A DNA stretch of 64,000 nucleotides, taken from positions 310,001 through 374,000 of the forward strand of contig NZ_JBHSAF010000015.1 of the NCBI RefSeq assembly GCF_042649925.1. The letters run 5' to 3'. The position numbers and the translations under genes were made by a program. Below, piece by piece: positions 24,717 to 32,052 of the stretch. The notes under the pieces are model-generated. The model worked only from the letters and a program-made list of their open reading frames with translations. It was not told where the DNA came from and ran no database searches. Position 1 is the first letter of the stretch; each line of letters starts with the position of its first letter. The stretch is from Pseudaeromonas sharmana. GTDB taxonomy: Bacteria > Pseudomonadota > Gammaproteobacteria > Enterobacterales > Aeromonadaceae.

Positions 24717-26060
24717 ATGAGCATGAACTACACCCGCCTGTTACAGGCAGCCAGACCGAGTCAGCCGGATGGCGATCTGCTGCGGGCCAGTGAGCAGGAT
24801 CGGGCCCGGGTCGTGCAAAGTGCTCCGGTGCGTCGTTTACAGCAAAAGACACAGGTTTTTCCGCTGGATGTGAAAGCCTCGGTTCGCAGCCGGTTGACCC
24901 ATTCACTGGAAGTGCAGCAGGTCAGTCGGCAGCTGTCGTTGGCTTTATTGCAGCAGGCTCCGCACTTACAACCGTGGATGATGCCGTGGCTTAATTTACT
25001 GGAAATGGCCGCATTGCTGCATGACGTGGGCAACCCGCCATTCGGCCATTTTGGCGAATCGGTGATACGGGAATGGCTGCATCAGCACCTGGACTCCTAT
25101 TTCCAGGTTGCTGTATCTACCGACCCCAGCCTGCGTTGGCAGCAGCAGTTGCGGCCGGATTTGCTGGCGTTTGATGGCAATGCCCAGAGTTTACGCCTGG
25201 TGCACAGCCTGCAGCAGCTGGATTTGACCTGTAGCTTGCTGGCCTCCTTGATTAAGGTGCCTCGAGGCATTGATGAAGGCCTGCGCGGTTCTGAAGGGCC
25301 GGGCTTTTTCTGTAGCGAACGCGGGCTGATACACCAGCTGCGCTCAACACTGGGGCTGATGCCTGGCGTACGCATGCCGCTCGTCTACTTGCTGGAGGTG
25401 GCTGATGATCTCTGCTATTGCATCGCCGATCTGGAGGATGCGGTGGATCGGGGGCTACTGGCGCAGACAACATTAGTGCAGCAACTCAGGGCAACCGATG
25501 TGGATCCTGACTATTTGCAGCCCTTGCTGGATGCGGCCTGCCATTCTGGAGAGGGATTTTTTGCCGTCTTCCGCCAACGCTTGACCGATGATGTGATTGC
25601 AGTAGCGGTGACCACCTATCTGGAGAATGAAGCCGCCATTCTAAATGGCCAGTTCAACACCACCTTACTGGATGAACAGGCGCCTGCGGTGGCTCTGTTA
25701 TCCAGGCTGCGGCGTCTGGCTCGCGAGCAGATCTTTCGCAGTCGCGAGATCGAGGCGCTGGAGCTGGAAGGATGTGCCGCCATCTGTGGGGTACTGGATC
25801 GCTACGGCCGGCTCCTGATGCTGTCACGCAGTGAATTCACCCGCTTGCTGACGGAGGGCACCGGCAGTGCCTTGTTGCAACGGCTGGTGCGCCGACTGTC
25901 ACGTCGCCACATCGATGCCTACCATAGAGCCTTGGCTGAATCGGATACCGATGCCGATGAGTGGGAGTGGTATCTGCGAGTCCGCCTGTTGATCGATTAT
26001 GTCAGCGGCATGACCGATACCTATGTGCAGGCGGAATATCGACTACTACTGGGCTGTTGA
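24717..26060 (+). CDS. dgt: Deoxyguanosinetriphosphate triphosphohydrolase (dGTPase)
   Basis: Dgt hydrolyses dGTP to deoxyguanosine and triphosphate. The 447-residue protein shows the E. coli-type blocks VRRLQQKTQVFPLD (about 37-50), RLTHSLEVQQV (about 58-68) and HDVGNPPFGHFGE (about 102-114, HD-domain metal site). Further matches are DDLCYCIADLEDAV and the C-terminal DYVSGMTDTY. The start ATG 24717 has AAGAGG at 24705-24710 and lies 17 bp after the arcB stop, so the two are probably co-transcribed. An earlier in-frame ATG inside arcB has no ribosome site. It is somewhat shorter than E. coli Dgt (505). It converges on rfaH with only 4 bp between stops. Confidence 0.94.
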   Translation: MSMNYTRLLQAARPSQPDGDLLRASEQDRARVVQSAPVRRLQQKTQVFPLDVKASVRSRLTHSLEVQQVSRQLSLALLQQAPHLQPWMMPWLNLLEMAALLHDVGNPPFGHFGESVIREWLHQHLDSYFQVAVSTDPSLRWQQQLRPDLLAFDGNAQSLRLVHSLQQLDLTCSLLASLIKVPRGIDEGLRGSEGPGFFCSERGLIHQLRSTLGLMPGVRMPLVYLLEVADDLCYCIADLEDAVDRGLLAQTTLVQQLRATDVDPDYLQPLLDAACHSGEGFFAVFRQRLTDDVIAVAVTTYLENEAAILNGQFNTTLLDEQAPAVALLSRLRRLAREQIFRSREIEALELEGCAAICGVLDRYGRLLMLSRSEFTRLLTEGTGSALLQRLVRRLSRRHIDAYHRALAESDTDADEWEWYLRVRLLIDYVSGMTDTYVQAEYRLLLGC

Positions 26061-26064
26061 CCGC

Positions 26065-26562
26065 TCAAAGCGGCGCAAAGGCACGATTATCGATGCTGTG
26101 ACGGACCTGATTATGCAGCAGCTCGAGCAGCAGGAAAGAACGAGTGTCTCCGTCTGGCTCCTGATATAGCGCCTCTAGCCCGCAGAAGATACCGTCGCTG
26201 ATGACCACCTTGTCGCCACAACGAGGCAGGTGACATAACAGCTCGCGCTGTTCGTCGCAATCCTCGCGGCTCATCATGCTGTAGATCAGCTGGGATGGGA
26301 TCTGGGTCCAATGGGCGCCAAAACGGACCATATGTCGTAACCCGCGGGTGGCGTTCAGACGGTTCGCGGGAAACTGTTCCAGGTCAACGTTGACGAACAG
26401 ATACGAAGGAAAAAGCGGCTCCTGACGTTTTACACGCTGACCGCGGCAGATACGTTCGACTTCGACCATGGGGTAATAGCTGTCGATACCCTGATTGCGA
26501 AGGTGCAGGCTGGCTCGCCCCTCCTCGCGTGGTCGGCAGTAAGCCAGATACCAGGTTGTCAT
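26065..26562 (-). CDS. rfaH: Transcription antitermination protein RfaH
   Basis: RfaH is a NusG paralogue that joins RNA polymerase paused at ops sites and promotes expression of long LPS, capsule or secretion operons. The 165-residue protein has the NGN domain (MTTWYLAYCRPREEG, then EPLFPSYLFVNVD) and a C-terminal KOW-type segment beginning GDKVVISDG (about 113), the part known to switch fold in E. coli RfaH. The length fits (E. coli 162). I use ATG 26562 because the protein then begins as E. coli RfaH does; the upstream frame crosses the metQ terminator region. No ops element was recognised in this window. Confidence 0.93.
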   Translation of the reverse strand: MTTWYLAYCRPREEGRASLHLRNQGIDSYYPMVEVERICRGQRVKRQEPLFPSYLFVNVDLEQFPANRLNATRGLRHMVRFGAHWTQIPSQLIYSMMSREDCDEQRELLCHLPRCGDKVVISDGIFCGLEALYQEPDGDTRSFLLLELLHNQVRHSIDNRAFAPL

Positions 26563-26620
26563 GGGCAATGTTCCGTGCTTTGTAATTAGTATGGCTACAT
26601 GTGGATCATAATCTTTTAGC

Positions 26621-26650
26621 AAAAAAAAAGGCTACGCCCGCGTAGCCTTT
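26621..26650 (-). terminator. Intrinsic terminator of the metNIQ operon
   Basis: On the minus strand a 10-bp stem (26641-26650 with 26627-26636, loop CCCG) is followed by nine T (26629-26621). It lies 48 bp beyond the metQ stop. Confidence 0.92.
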
Positions 26651-26697
26651 CTGTGAGTTTACCGTGCTTTACTTAAAATTACACGAGTAGCCTTAGT

Positions 26698-27489
26698 TTA
26701 CCAACCCTTGACCAGACCGCCCTTGAACAGCTTGCTGGCTGCTTGATAAACCTCATCGCTCTGATAAGCCTGAACAAATTGCTTCACTTTCTCCGCATCC
26801 TTGTTGTCTTCGCGGGCAACGATCAGATTGACATACGGTGACTCTTTGTCTTCAACAAACAGGCCATCGCGGGTCGGCAGCAGATCGATTTGTGACGCAT
26901 AGGTGGTGTTGATGATGGCAAGATCGACATCGTCCAGTGAGCGAGGCAACTGAGCCGCTTCCAGTTCCACCAGTTTCAGCTGCTTGGGGTTATCGACGAT
27001 GTCGAGAACCGTGCCATTCAGGCCGACATCGTCTTTGAGCTTGAGCAGTCCCTGCTTTTGCAGCAGTAACAGGGAGCGACCCAGATTGGTCGGATCGTTG
27101 GGAACCGCGATTTGGGCACCGGTGGGCAGTTCAGCTACGGATTTGTATTTCTTTGAATAACCGGCGATCGGGTAGACAAAAGTATTGCCGACCGGCACCA
27201 GTTTATAGCCACGATCCTTGATCTGGGCATCCAGATACGGCTTATGCTGGAAGGCGTTGACGTCGATGCTGCCATCATTCAGCGCGATGTTTGGCGTCAC
27301 ATAGTCGCTGAAGCTAACAATTTCGACTTCAAGACCAAACTTCTCTTTGGCGACTTTTTTAGCGACTTCGACGACTTGTGCTTCCGTGCCTGCGATGGCG
27401 CCGACCTTGATGTGTTTGTCACTGTCACTTTGACCGCAACCTGCCAGCAAGGCTGCAAACAGCGCCAGGGCGGAGAGGGATTTTTTCAT
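26698..27489 (-). CDS. metQ: D/L-methionine-binding lipoprotein
   Basis: MetQ captures methionine and delivers it to MetNI. The 263-residue protein has a lipoprotein signal (LLAGC, lipid-carrying Cys18; Gly at +2, allowing outer-membrane sorting, though MetQ is usually inner-membrane-associated). An NLPA-family binding domain follows (KVGAIAGTEAQVVEVAKKVAKEKFGLEVE, VNAFQHKPYLD). It is the last gene of metN-metI-metQ, 26 bp after metI, and ends at a strong terminator. Length and features are typical. Confidence 0.96.
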   Translation of the reverse strand: MKKSLSALALFAALLAGCGQSDSDKHIKVGAIAGTEAQVVEVAKKVAKEKFGLEVEIVSFSDYVTPNIALNDGSIDVNAFQHKPYLDAQIKDRGYKLVPVGNTFVYPIAGYSKKYKSVAELPTGAQIAVPNDPTNLGRSLLLLQKQGLLKLKDDVGLNGTVLDIVDNPKQLKLVELEAAQLPRSLDDVDLAIINTTYASQIDLLPTRDGLFVEDKESPYVNLIVAREDNKDAEKVKQFVQAYQSDEVYQAASKLFKGGLVKGW

Positions 27490-27515
27490 GGAAACCTCCT
27501 GTTGATGAAAAGCAG

Positions 27516-28169
27516 TTAACGATGATCTACCCGGCGAACCAGATGCTCACCGATGGATTGAATCAATTGAACCAGAACGACCAGCATGACCACGGTGATC
27601 AACATGACCGCCGGATCGAAGCGTTGATAACCATAGCGGATACCGACATCACCCAGGCCACCCCCGCCGATGGCACCGGCCATGGCCGAGTAGTTAACCA
27701 GCGTAACGAGCGTAATGGTGATGGCATTGATGATCCCCGGCAAGGCTTCCGGTAGTAGCACCTTGCCAATGATCTGCAGTGGCTTGGCCCCCATCGCCTG
27801 TGCGGCTTCAACAAGACCGGCGGGGACCTCAAGCAAGGCGCCTTCAATCAGTCGGGCGACGAACGGGATGGCGCCAACGGTCAGCGGGACTATGGCGGCG
27901 ATAGTGCCGATACTGGTACCGACGATGAGTCGAGTAAACGGGATAATGGCGACCAGCAGAATGATAAATGGAATAGAGCGGCCAATATTGACCAGGGTTC
28001 CCAGCAATTTGTTGAGCATGGGATGTGACAATATGGCTCCCTGTTTGGTGACATGCAGGGCAACACCCAGTGGTACACCGAACAAGGCGCTGAAGGCGGC
28101 CGAAGCGCCAACCATGCCCAGCGTTTCGCCCAGTGCGCTCAGCAAGAGATTAATCATGGCTTCGGACAT
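27516..28169 (-). CDS. metI: Methionine ABC transporter permease
   Basis: MetI forms the membrane channel of the MetNIQ methionine importer. With ATG 28169 the protein is 217 residues, the same length as E. coli MetI, and begins MSEAM (E. coli MSEPM). About five membrane helices are visible. The EAA loop that docks on MetN is EAAQAMGAKPLQIIGKVLLPEALPG (about 124-148). GGAGG lies 9 nt upstream. The start overlaps the metN stop by 20 bp, implying coupled translation. Confidence 0.96.
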   Translation of the reverse strand: MSEAMINLLLSALGETLGMVGASAAFSALFGVPLGVALHVTKQGAILSHPMLNKLLGTLVNIGRSIPFIILLVAIIPFTRLIVGTSIGTIAAIVPLTVGAIPFVARLIEGALLEVPAGLVEAAQAMGAKPLQIIGKVLLPEALPGIINAITITLVTLVNYSAMAGAIGGGGLGDVGIRYGYQRFDPAVMLITVVMLVVLVQLIQSIGEHLVRRVDHR

Positions 28170-29193
28170 AGCCCAGGACCTCCACTTGGATCTGATGGTG
28201 ACGCAGGAATTCGATCGTTTGCTCGCAGGCCATTGTCGGAGCGAATAGTTCAGCCAGCAAATAACCAAATTTGACGCCGCCGGCATACTCGATATCGGCG
28301 CTCAGAATGCTGACATCCACGCCAAAGCGTCGGCTGACCTCTGAAATAAGCGGACTATCGACACTCTGCCCGGTGAAGCCGAGGCGCAATAACGGCCAGC
28401 TGTCGGCTTCAGGAGTAGCACTCAGGCGACGCTGGTACTCTTCCGGAATAGGCAAGTGAATGGTTGACTGGATGAAATCACGTGCCAATGCAGTCTGCGC
28501 ATGCGAAAAGAACCAGGCGACTTCACCCTGCTCGACCAGACGGCCATCGTGAATGATCGCCACCTTGTCACAGATCGTCTTGACGACGTCCATCTCATGG
28601 GTGATCAACAGGATTGTCAGGCCCAGCCGGCGATTGATCTCTTTCAACAGCGCTAGAATAGACTGTGTGGTTTGTGGATCCAGCGCCGAGGTGGCCTCAT
28701 CACACAGCAGTACCTTGGGTTCAGGGGCGAGGGCACGCGCTATGGCGACACGTTGTTTCTGCCCGCCCGACAACTCGGACGGGTAGGCATGCGCCCGCTC
28801 CTGCAAGCCAACCAAGACCAGCAGCTCGGTAACGCGTTGCGCAATACGAGCCTTATCCAGGCCTGCCAGCTCCAGCGGCAGCGCGATATTCTCTGCCACG
28901 GTCCGGGACGACAGCAGGTTGAAGTGTTGGAAGATCATCCCGATCTTGCGACGGGATAAGGTCAGGTCGCGCTCGCTCTGTGTTGCCAGATCGACGCCAT
29001 CGATGACCACAGAGCCCGTTGTCGGGCGTTCGAGCAGGTTTACACAGCGAATAAGCGTGCTCTTGCCGGCCCCGGAGGCGCCAATTACACCGAAGATTTC
29101 GCCGCGCTTTACCTGCAGGTCTGTCGGGTGCAACGCCTGTACGGCGCTATCGCCATAACCGTAAACTTTTGAAACTGCAGTTAAATTAATCAT
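28150..29193 (-). CDS. metN: Methionine ABC transporter ATP-binding protein
   Basis: MetN drives methionine import by ATP hydrolysis. Walker A is GASGAGKST, the signature is LSGGQKQR and Walker B is VLLCDEATSALD; the H-loop is LLITHEMD. A C-terminal ACT-like domain (from about residue 265) binds methionine and gives trans-inhibition in the E. coli protein. I use ATG 29193 (MINLTAVSK, like E. coli MIKLSNITK); ATG 29208, five codons upstream, is an alternative. It leads the operon, with a promoter and MetJ-box-like array upstream. Confidence 0.96.
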   Translation of the reverse strand: MINLTAVSKVYGYGDSAVQALHPTDLQVKRGEIFGVIGASGAGKSTLIRCVNLLERPTTGSVVIDGVDLATQSERDLTLSRRKIGMIFQHFNLLSSRTVAENIALPLELAGLDKARIAQRVTELLVLVGLQERAHAYPSELSGGQKQRVAIARALAPEPKVLLCDEATSALDPQTTQSILALLKEINRRLGLTILLITHEMDVVKTICDKVAIIHDGRLVEQGEVAWFFSHAQTALARDFIQSTIHLPIPEEYQRRLSATPEADSWPLLRLGFTGQSVDSPLISEVSRRFGVDVSILSADIEYAGGVKFGYLLAELFAPTMACEQTIEFLRHHQIQVEVLGYVRSHD

Positions 29194-29283
29194 GTTTGTT
29201 GCGCTCATCCACCGTGGCTATGACTGGCTTACAGTGAAAAGATAGTTGTTATTGCTAAAAGGATTCGCTGCGGATGGATGAAG

Positions 29284-29312
29284 ATGCTATGGCCTGCATG
29301 GCATCAAGTCAA
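29284..29312 (-). promoter_or_regulatory. Predicted sigma-70 promoter of metNIQ
   Basis: On the minus strand TTGACT (29312-29307) and TAGCAT (29289-29284) are spaced by 17 bp, giving a start near 29277 and a leader of about 84 nt before metN. The MetJ-like boxes abut its upstream edge. Confidence 0.55.
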
Positions 29313-29313
29313 T

Positions 29314-29345
29314 GGACTTTTTTATGTCTGGATGGCTAAATGTCT
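29314..29345. promoter_or_regulatory. Array of four MetJ-box-like octamers upstream of metN
   Basis: Four consecutive 8-bp units match the met box AGACGTCT at 6, 5, 5 and 5 of 8 positions when read on the minus strand (first unit AGACATTT). They are in exact 8-bp register, as MetJ repressor dimers require, and lie against the -35 of the predicted metN promoter. E. coli metNIQ is a known MetJ target. Confidence 0.6.
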
Positions 29346-29427
29346 GGAATCGATAGCAAGTTATTAGATAAGTGTGCTCAGTTGACCCCAGAAGACGGCA
29401 AGGCTGGGCCTCATGTGATGAAAACAA

Positions 29428-29450
29428 TTAAGGCGCCGACGGCGCCTTAA
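29428..29450 (-). terminator. Hairpin terminator of arcA
   Basis: TTAAGGCGCC (29428-29437) and GGCGCCTTAA (29441-29450) form a perfect 10-bp stem with a GAC loop, 45 bp beyond the arcA stop. On the minus strand it is followed by TTGTTTTC, a modest T-tract. Confidence 0.75.
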
Positions 29451-29494
29451 TGAGCTGCGTTTAAGCAGCTAATGATTTGTTTTATTGCTGGTTA

Positions 29495-30211
29495 TCACTC
29501 TTCCAGGCTGCCACAGAATCGGTAACCCTCGCCATGAATGGTGGCGATGATCTCTGGCGTTTCGACTACGGATTCAAAATGTTTACGGATGCGGCGAATC
29601 GTCACGTCAACCGTACGATCATGAGGTTTTAACTCGCGACCGGTCATTTTCATCAGCAGGTCGGCACGTGTTTGAATTTGACCCGGGTTTTCGCAAAAGT
29701 GCAGCAGGGCCCTGAATTCAGAACGTGGTAGACGAATGGCTTCACCTGCTGGAGGAATCAGACAGCGGCTGTTGATATCCAGAGTCCAACCATTGAAACG
29801 GTAGTTTTCGATGCTTTGGTTGCTATCATCCCCCCCCCCGGCACGCATGGTGCGGCCGAGGAGGTTCCGCGCGCGGATGGTCAATTCACGCGGGTTGAAA
29901 GGTTTGGTGATGTAATCATCGGCGCCGATTTCCAGGCCAAGAATCTTGTCGACTTCGTTGTCCCGACCGGTCAGAAACATCAGGGCGATCTGGCCGCGCT
30001 CACGCAATTCCCGAGCCAGTAACAAGCCATTTTTACCAGGCAGATTGATGTCCATGATGACGAGATCAACATCATTGTTTGACAGCAAATCGTGCATCTC
30101 ATCGCCGTTATTGGCTTCGAGCACATCGTAACCTTCGGCTTCAAAGATGCTCTTCAGGGCGTTGCGGGTCACCAGTTCATCTTCGACAATTAGGATTTGA
30201 GGTATATGCAT
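29495..30211 (-). CDS. arcA: Aerobic respiration control response regulator ArcA
   Basis: ArcA is phosphorylated by ArcB under low oxygen and represses or activates respiratory and central-metabolism genes. With ATG 30211 the protein is 238 residues, the same as E. coli. The receiver (1-120) has the acidic pocket VEDE, phospho-acceptor D54 (MDINLPG) and the conserved TGR and KPF motifs. The OmpR-type winged helix (about 135-235) has RTVDVTIRRIRKHFE. The linker contains three Gly (125-127) encoded by a run of ten G on the coding strand (plus-strand C at 29830-29839), a slippage-prone tract. A GTG at 30220 is an alternative start. Order arcA - lasT - thr is as in E. coli. Confidence 0.97.
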   Translation of the reverse strand: MHIPQILIVEDELVTRNALKSIFEAEGYDVLEANNGDEMHDLLSNNDVDLVIMDINLPGKNGLLLARELRERGQIALMFLTGRDNEVDKILGLEIGADDYITKPFNPRELTIRARNLLGRTMRAGGGDDSNQSIENYRFNGWTLDINSRCLIPPAGEAIRLPRSEFRALLHFCENPGQIQTRADLLMKMTGRELKPHDRTVDVTIRRIRKHFESVVETPEIIATIHGEGYRFCGSLEE

Positions 30212-30460
30212 GGCTGGCACTCGAAAGGTTAAAATCTCAGATAAAATTTAACATTTAACAGGGCGAAACGCGATGAATTGTTAATCATCGTTCACAGCAC
30301 GCTATGACTTATTATGAAATTTCGGCTGTCTCACCACGATCTATTCATGTAATGAGTAAAACAGGCGTTAGTGCCTGAGCTCAATGCGTAAGGAATGTAT
30401 CAAGTAACAGCCAGTTAACAATGTTTTGATAACCAAAGGTTACTGATTTCTCACGCTTGT

Positions 30461-30474
30461 TTGACATATGTCAA
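30461..30474. promoter_or_regulatory. Perfect 14-bp palindrome upstream of arcA
   Basis: TTGACATATGTCAA is fully symmetric. It lies 250 bp upstream of arcA and just beyond the stop of the small outer-membrane-like gene. The 30212-30504 gap otherwise shows AT-rich sequence that must contain the arcA promoter; I could not fix it. The binding protein is unknown. Confidence 0.45.
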
Positions 30475-30504
30475 CTTTGTTTTTGCTGGTGTCAAGCTAA
30501 CGCT

Positions 30505-30984
30505 CTAAAAACGATAACTGGCACCTAGGGTCAGCTGTGGTTTGCTCGGTGATGGCGATGCATATATCGCTTGCAGTGAGAGACTGGGGCGGGGGTGCCA
30601 GACGGATGCCAACTCGAGGTTAAATGAAAGCGATGGCGGCCCGACATGGACCAGCTGGCTTTGAAAGGAGAGCCAGTTACTCCACTGCAGACCTACGCCG
30701 CTAATCACTGCATACTCCTGTTCACTGTTCGATGGCATCGGTAATGCACTGACATAATTCCCCGTGTAGGCATAGAGGCTAAGTTTGTCCTGTTCCCGGG
30801 GCGATGGTTGTTCTTGAAACCAATACTGTTCCAGTGGAGACAGGCTGAACTCGCTACTGTAGTAACGGCTATCAATGGCGGTCATGGCCTGATCCGGTCG
30901 AGCCTGCACGCTTGTCGCCTGGATAAGGCAAATCGCTAACGGCAGCACTGTTGCGCACCAGCCCCGCCCGACGCCATCATTCAT
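30505..30984 (-). CDS. Small exported protein, probably outer-membrane beta-barrel-like
   Basis: I do not recognise a named family. The 159-residue protein has a signal peptide with likely cleavage after VQA (about residue 28). It then shows alternating amphipathic strands (LSLYAYTGNYVSAL, EYAVISGVGLQWSNWLSFQSQLVHVG, LSFNLELASVW, LSLQAIYA) and ends LGASYRF. A C-terminal Phe after an amphipathic strand is the usual BAM-recognition signal of outer-membrane proteins. The mature part is too short for a large porin; four to eight strands would fit. The ribosome site GGGAGG lies 6 nt before ATG 30984, so the gene is real. It occupies the arcA-lasT interval, where E. coli has the unrelated yjjY. Confidence 0.8.
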   Translation of the reverse strand: MNDGVGRGWCATVLPLAICLIQATSVQARPDQAMTAIDSRYYSSEFSLSPLEQYWFQEQPSPREQDKLSLYAYTGNYVSALPMPSNSEQEYAVISGVGLQWSNWLSFQSQLVHVGPPSLSFNLELASVWHPRPSLSLQAIYASPSPSKPQLTLGASYRF

Positions 30985-31134
30985 ATTTGGCCTCCCGTTA
31001 CCACCTTACGAAGGATGGCATAAGCCGTTCTAAATGGAAGTGATGTGCTGTTTTTTTGTTCTTGTGATGTTGAAGATCACACTGGCGTGTCCGGACGTCA
31101 GGCGCTAGATTAAGCCCCCATTTCGGAGGTGGTG

Positions 31135-31860
31135 ATGGATCTCTATTTTATACTGATGGCGCCAGCGAGACCGGAAAATGTCGGTGCAGCGGCTCGAGCC
31201 ATGAAAACCATGGGTTTTTCTCGTCTAAGGGTGGTGGCCTCACAGGCTCACCGGCAACCTGAAGCATTTTGGGTGGCTCACGGAGCCCAGGAGCTGCTCG
31301 AGCAGGCTGAGGCGTTTACTTCGCTACCTGAGGCCCTCTTGGATATGGACTTGGTTATCGCCACAACAGCGCGTCAGCGAGGCCAGCATCATGTCTATCT
31401 CACACCAGCTCAGGTCAAAGCCCAGTTGCTGAATAAATCGGGCTTACAGCGTGTTGGTATCTTATTTGGCTGTGAAGAGTCAGGCCTGTCAAACGAGCAA
31501 CTCGCCCATGCCGATCTGATCAGCTATTTACCTCTTAAAGTTGGCTATCCGTCGTTAAATCTGGGGCAGGCGATCATGCTGTATGCGTATGAGATGAGCG
31601 CTTTGCTCGATACGCCGCCCTCTGACGCAGCGGTCACTTTGCCCGCAGAGGCGCAGGTTCATGCCCTAAAAAGGAAAATAGAGGATATTCTCGTCAAGGT
31701 GGGGGTTGGTCAGAATGAAAAACTACACCATTGGGCTTTGTCTGGTATATCCATGCTGGGGCAGCGGGATTTGAACCTGATGCATCTGCTTTGCAAAGAT
31801 CTGTCCAGAGCCTTGGAAAACGAAGAAGGGATTGACAGCCATGAGGACAAACCGGTATAG
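31135..31860 (+). CDS. lasT: TrmH-family (SPOUT) RNA methyltransferase, LasT/YjtD-like
   Basis: SPOUT-class methyltransferases of this kind 2'-O-methylate tRNA or rRNA; the LasT/YjtD target is not settled to my knowledge. The 241-residue protein has motif 1 APARPENVGAAARAMKTMGF (about 8-27). The SAM-knot motifs are LFGCEESGLSNEQL (about 113-126) and LPLKVGYPSLNLGQAIMLYAYE (about 134-155), typical of TrmJ-like proteins. ATG 31135 has CGGAGG at 31124-31129; two in-frame GTG codons just upstream are less likely. The predicted thr promoter lies inside its last codons. Confidence 0.9.
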   Translation: MDLYFILMAPARPENVGAAARAMKTMGFSRLRVVASQAHRQPEAFWVAHGAQELLEQAEAFTSLPEALLDMDLVIATTARQRGQHHVYLTPAQVKAQLLNKSGLQRVGILFGCEESGLSNEQLAHADLISYLPLKVGYPSLNLGQAIMLYAYEMSALLDTPPSDAAVTLPAEAQVHALKRKIEDILVKVGVGQNEKLHHWALSGISMLGQRDLNLMHLLCKDLSRALENEEGIDSHEDKPV

Positions 31861-31861
31861 C
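31832..31861 (+). promoter_or_regulatory. Predicted promoter of the thrLABC operon
   Basis: TTGACA (31832-31837, perfect -35) and TATAGC (31856-31861) are spaced by 18 bp. They lie within the end of lasT and place the start near 31868, about 29 nt before the thr leader peptide. Confidence 0.7.
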
Positions 31862-31896
31862 TAGGGGCGTTTAGACTTTGAGGTCCTATTATTAAC

Positions 31897-31974
31897 ATGC
31901 TGTCAGTCACCCTTCGCACTACCACCACTATTATTACCGGCACCACCTTGCGTGGTTTCGGGGCGGGCTGCTGA
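31897..31974 (+). CDS. thrL: thr operon leader peptide
   Basis: A 25-codon frame from ATG 31897 to TGA 31974 encodes eight Thr and two Ile, including the run Thr8-Thr11, Ile12, Ile13, Thr14 and then Thr16-Thr17. This is the composition of the E. coli threonine leader peptide. When charged Thr or Ile tRNA is scarce, ribosome stalling on these codons would prevent formation of the terminator at 32002-32035 and allow thrABC transcription. The peptide lies 27 nt before that hairpin. A GAGG element is present about 13 nt upstream, somewhat far. Confidence 0.9.
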   Translation: MLSVTLRTTTTIITGTTLRGFGAGC

Positions 31975-32001
31975 GTGCACTGACAACAAGTTCAGAATTT
32001 C

Positions 32002-32035
32002 AAAGGCCCGTACCCACCAGGTACGGGCCTTTTTG
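32002..32035 (+). terminator. thr operon attenuator
   Basis: AAAGGCCCGTACC (32002-32014) and GGTACGGGCCTTT (32020-32032) form a perfect 13-bp stem with a CACCA loop and a T-run to 32034. It sits between thrL and thrA and is the attenuator of the operon. Confidence 0.93.
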
Positions 32036-32052
32036 TTACAGGGAGATTAGTA

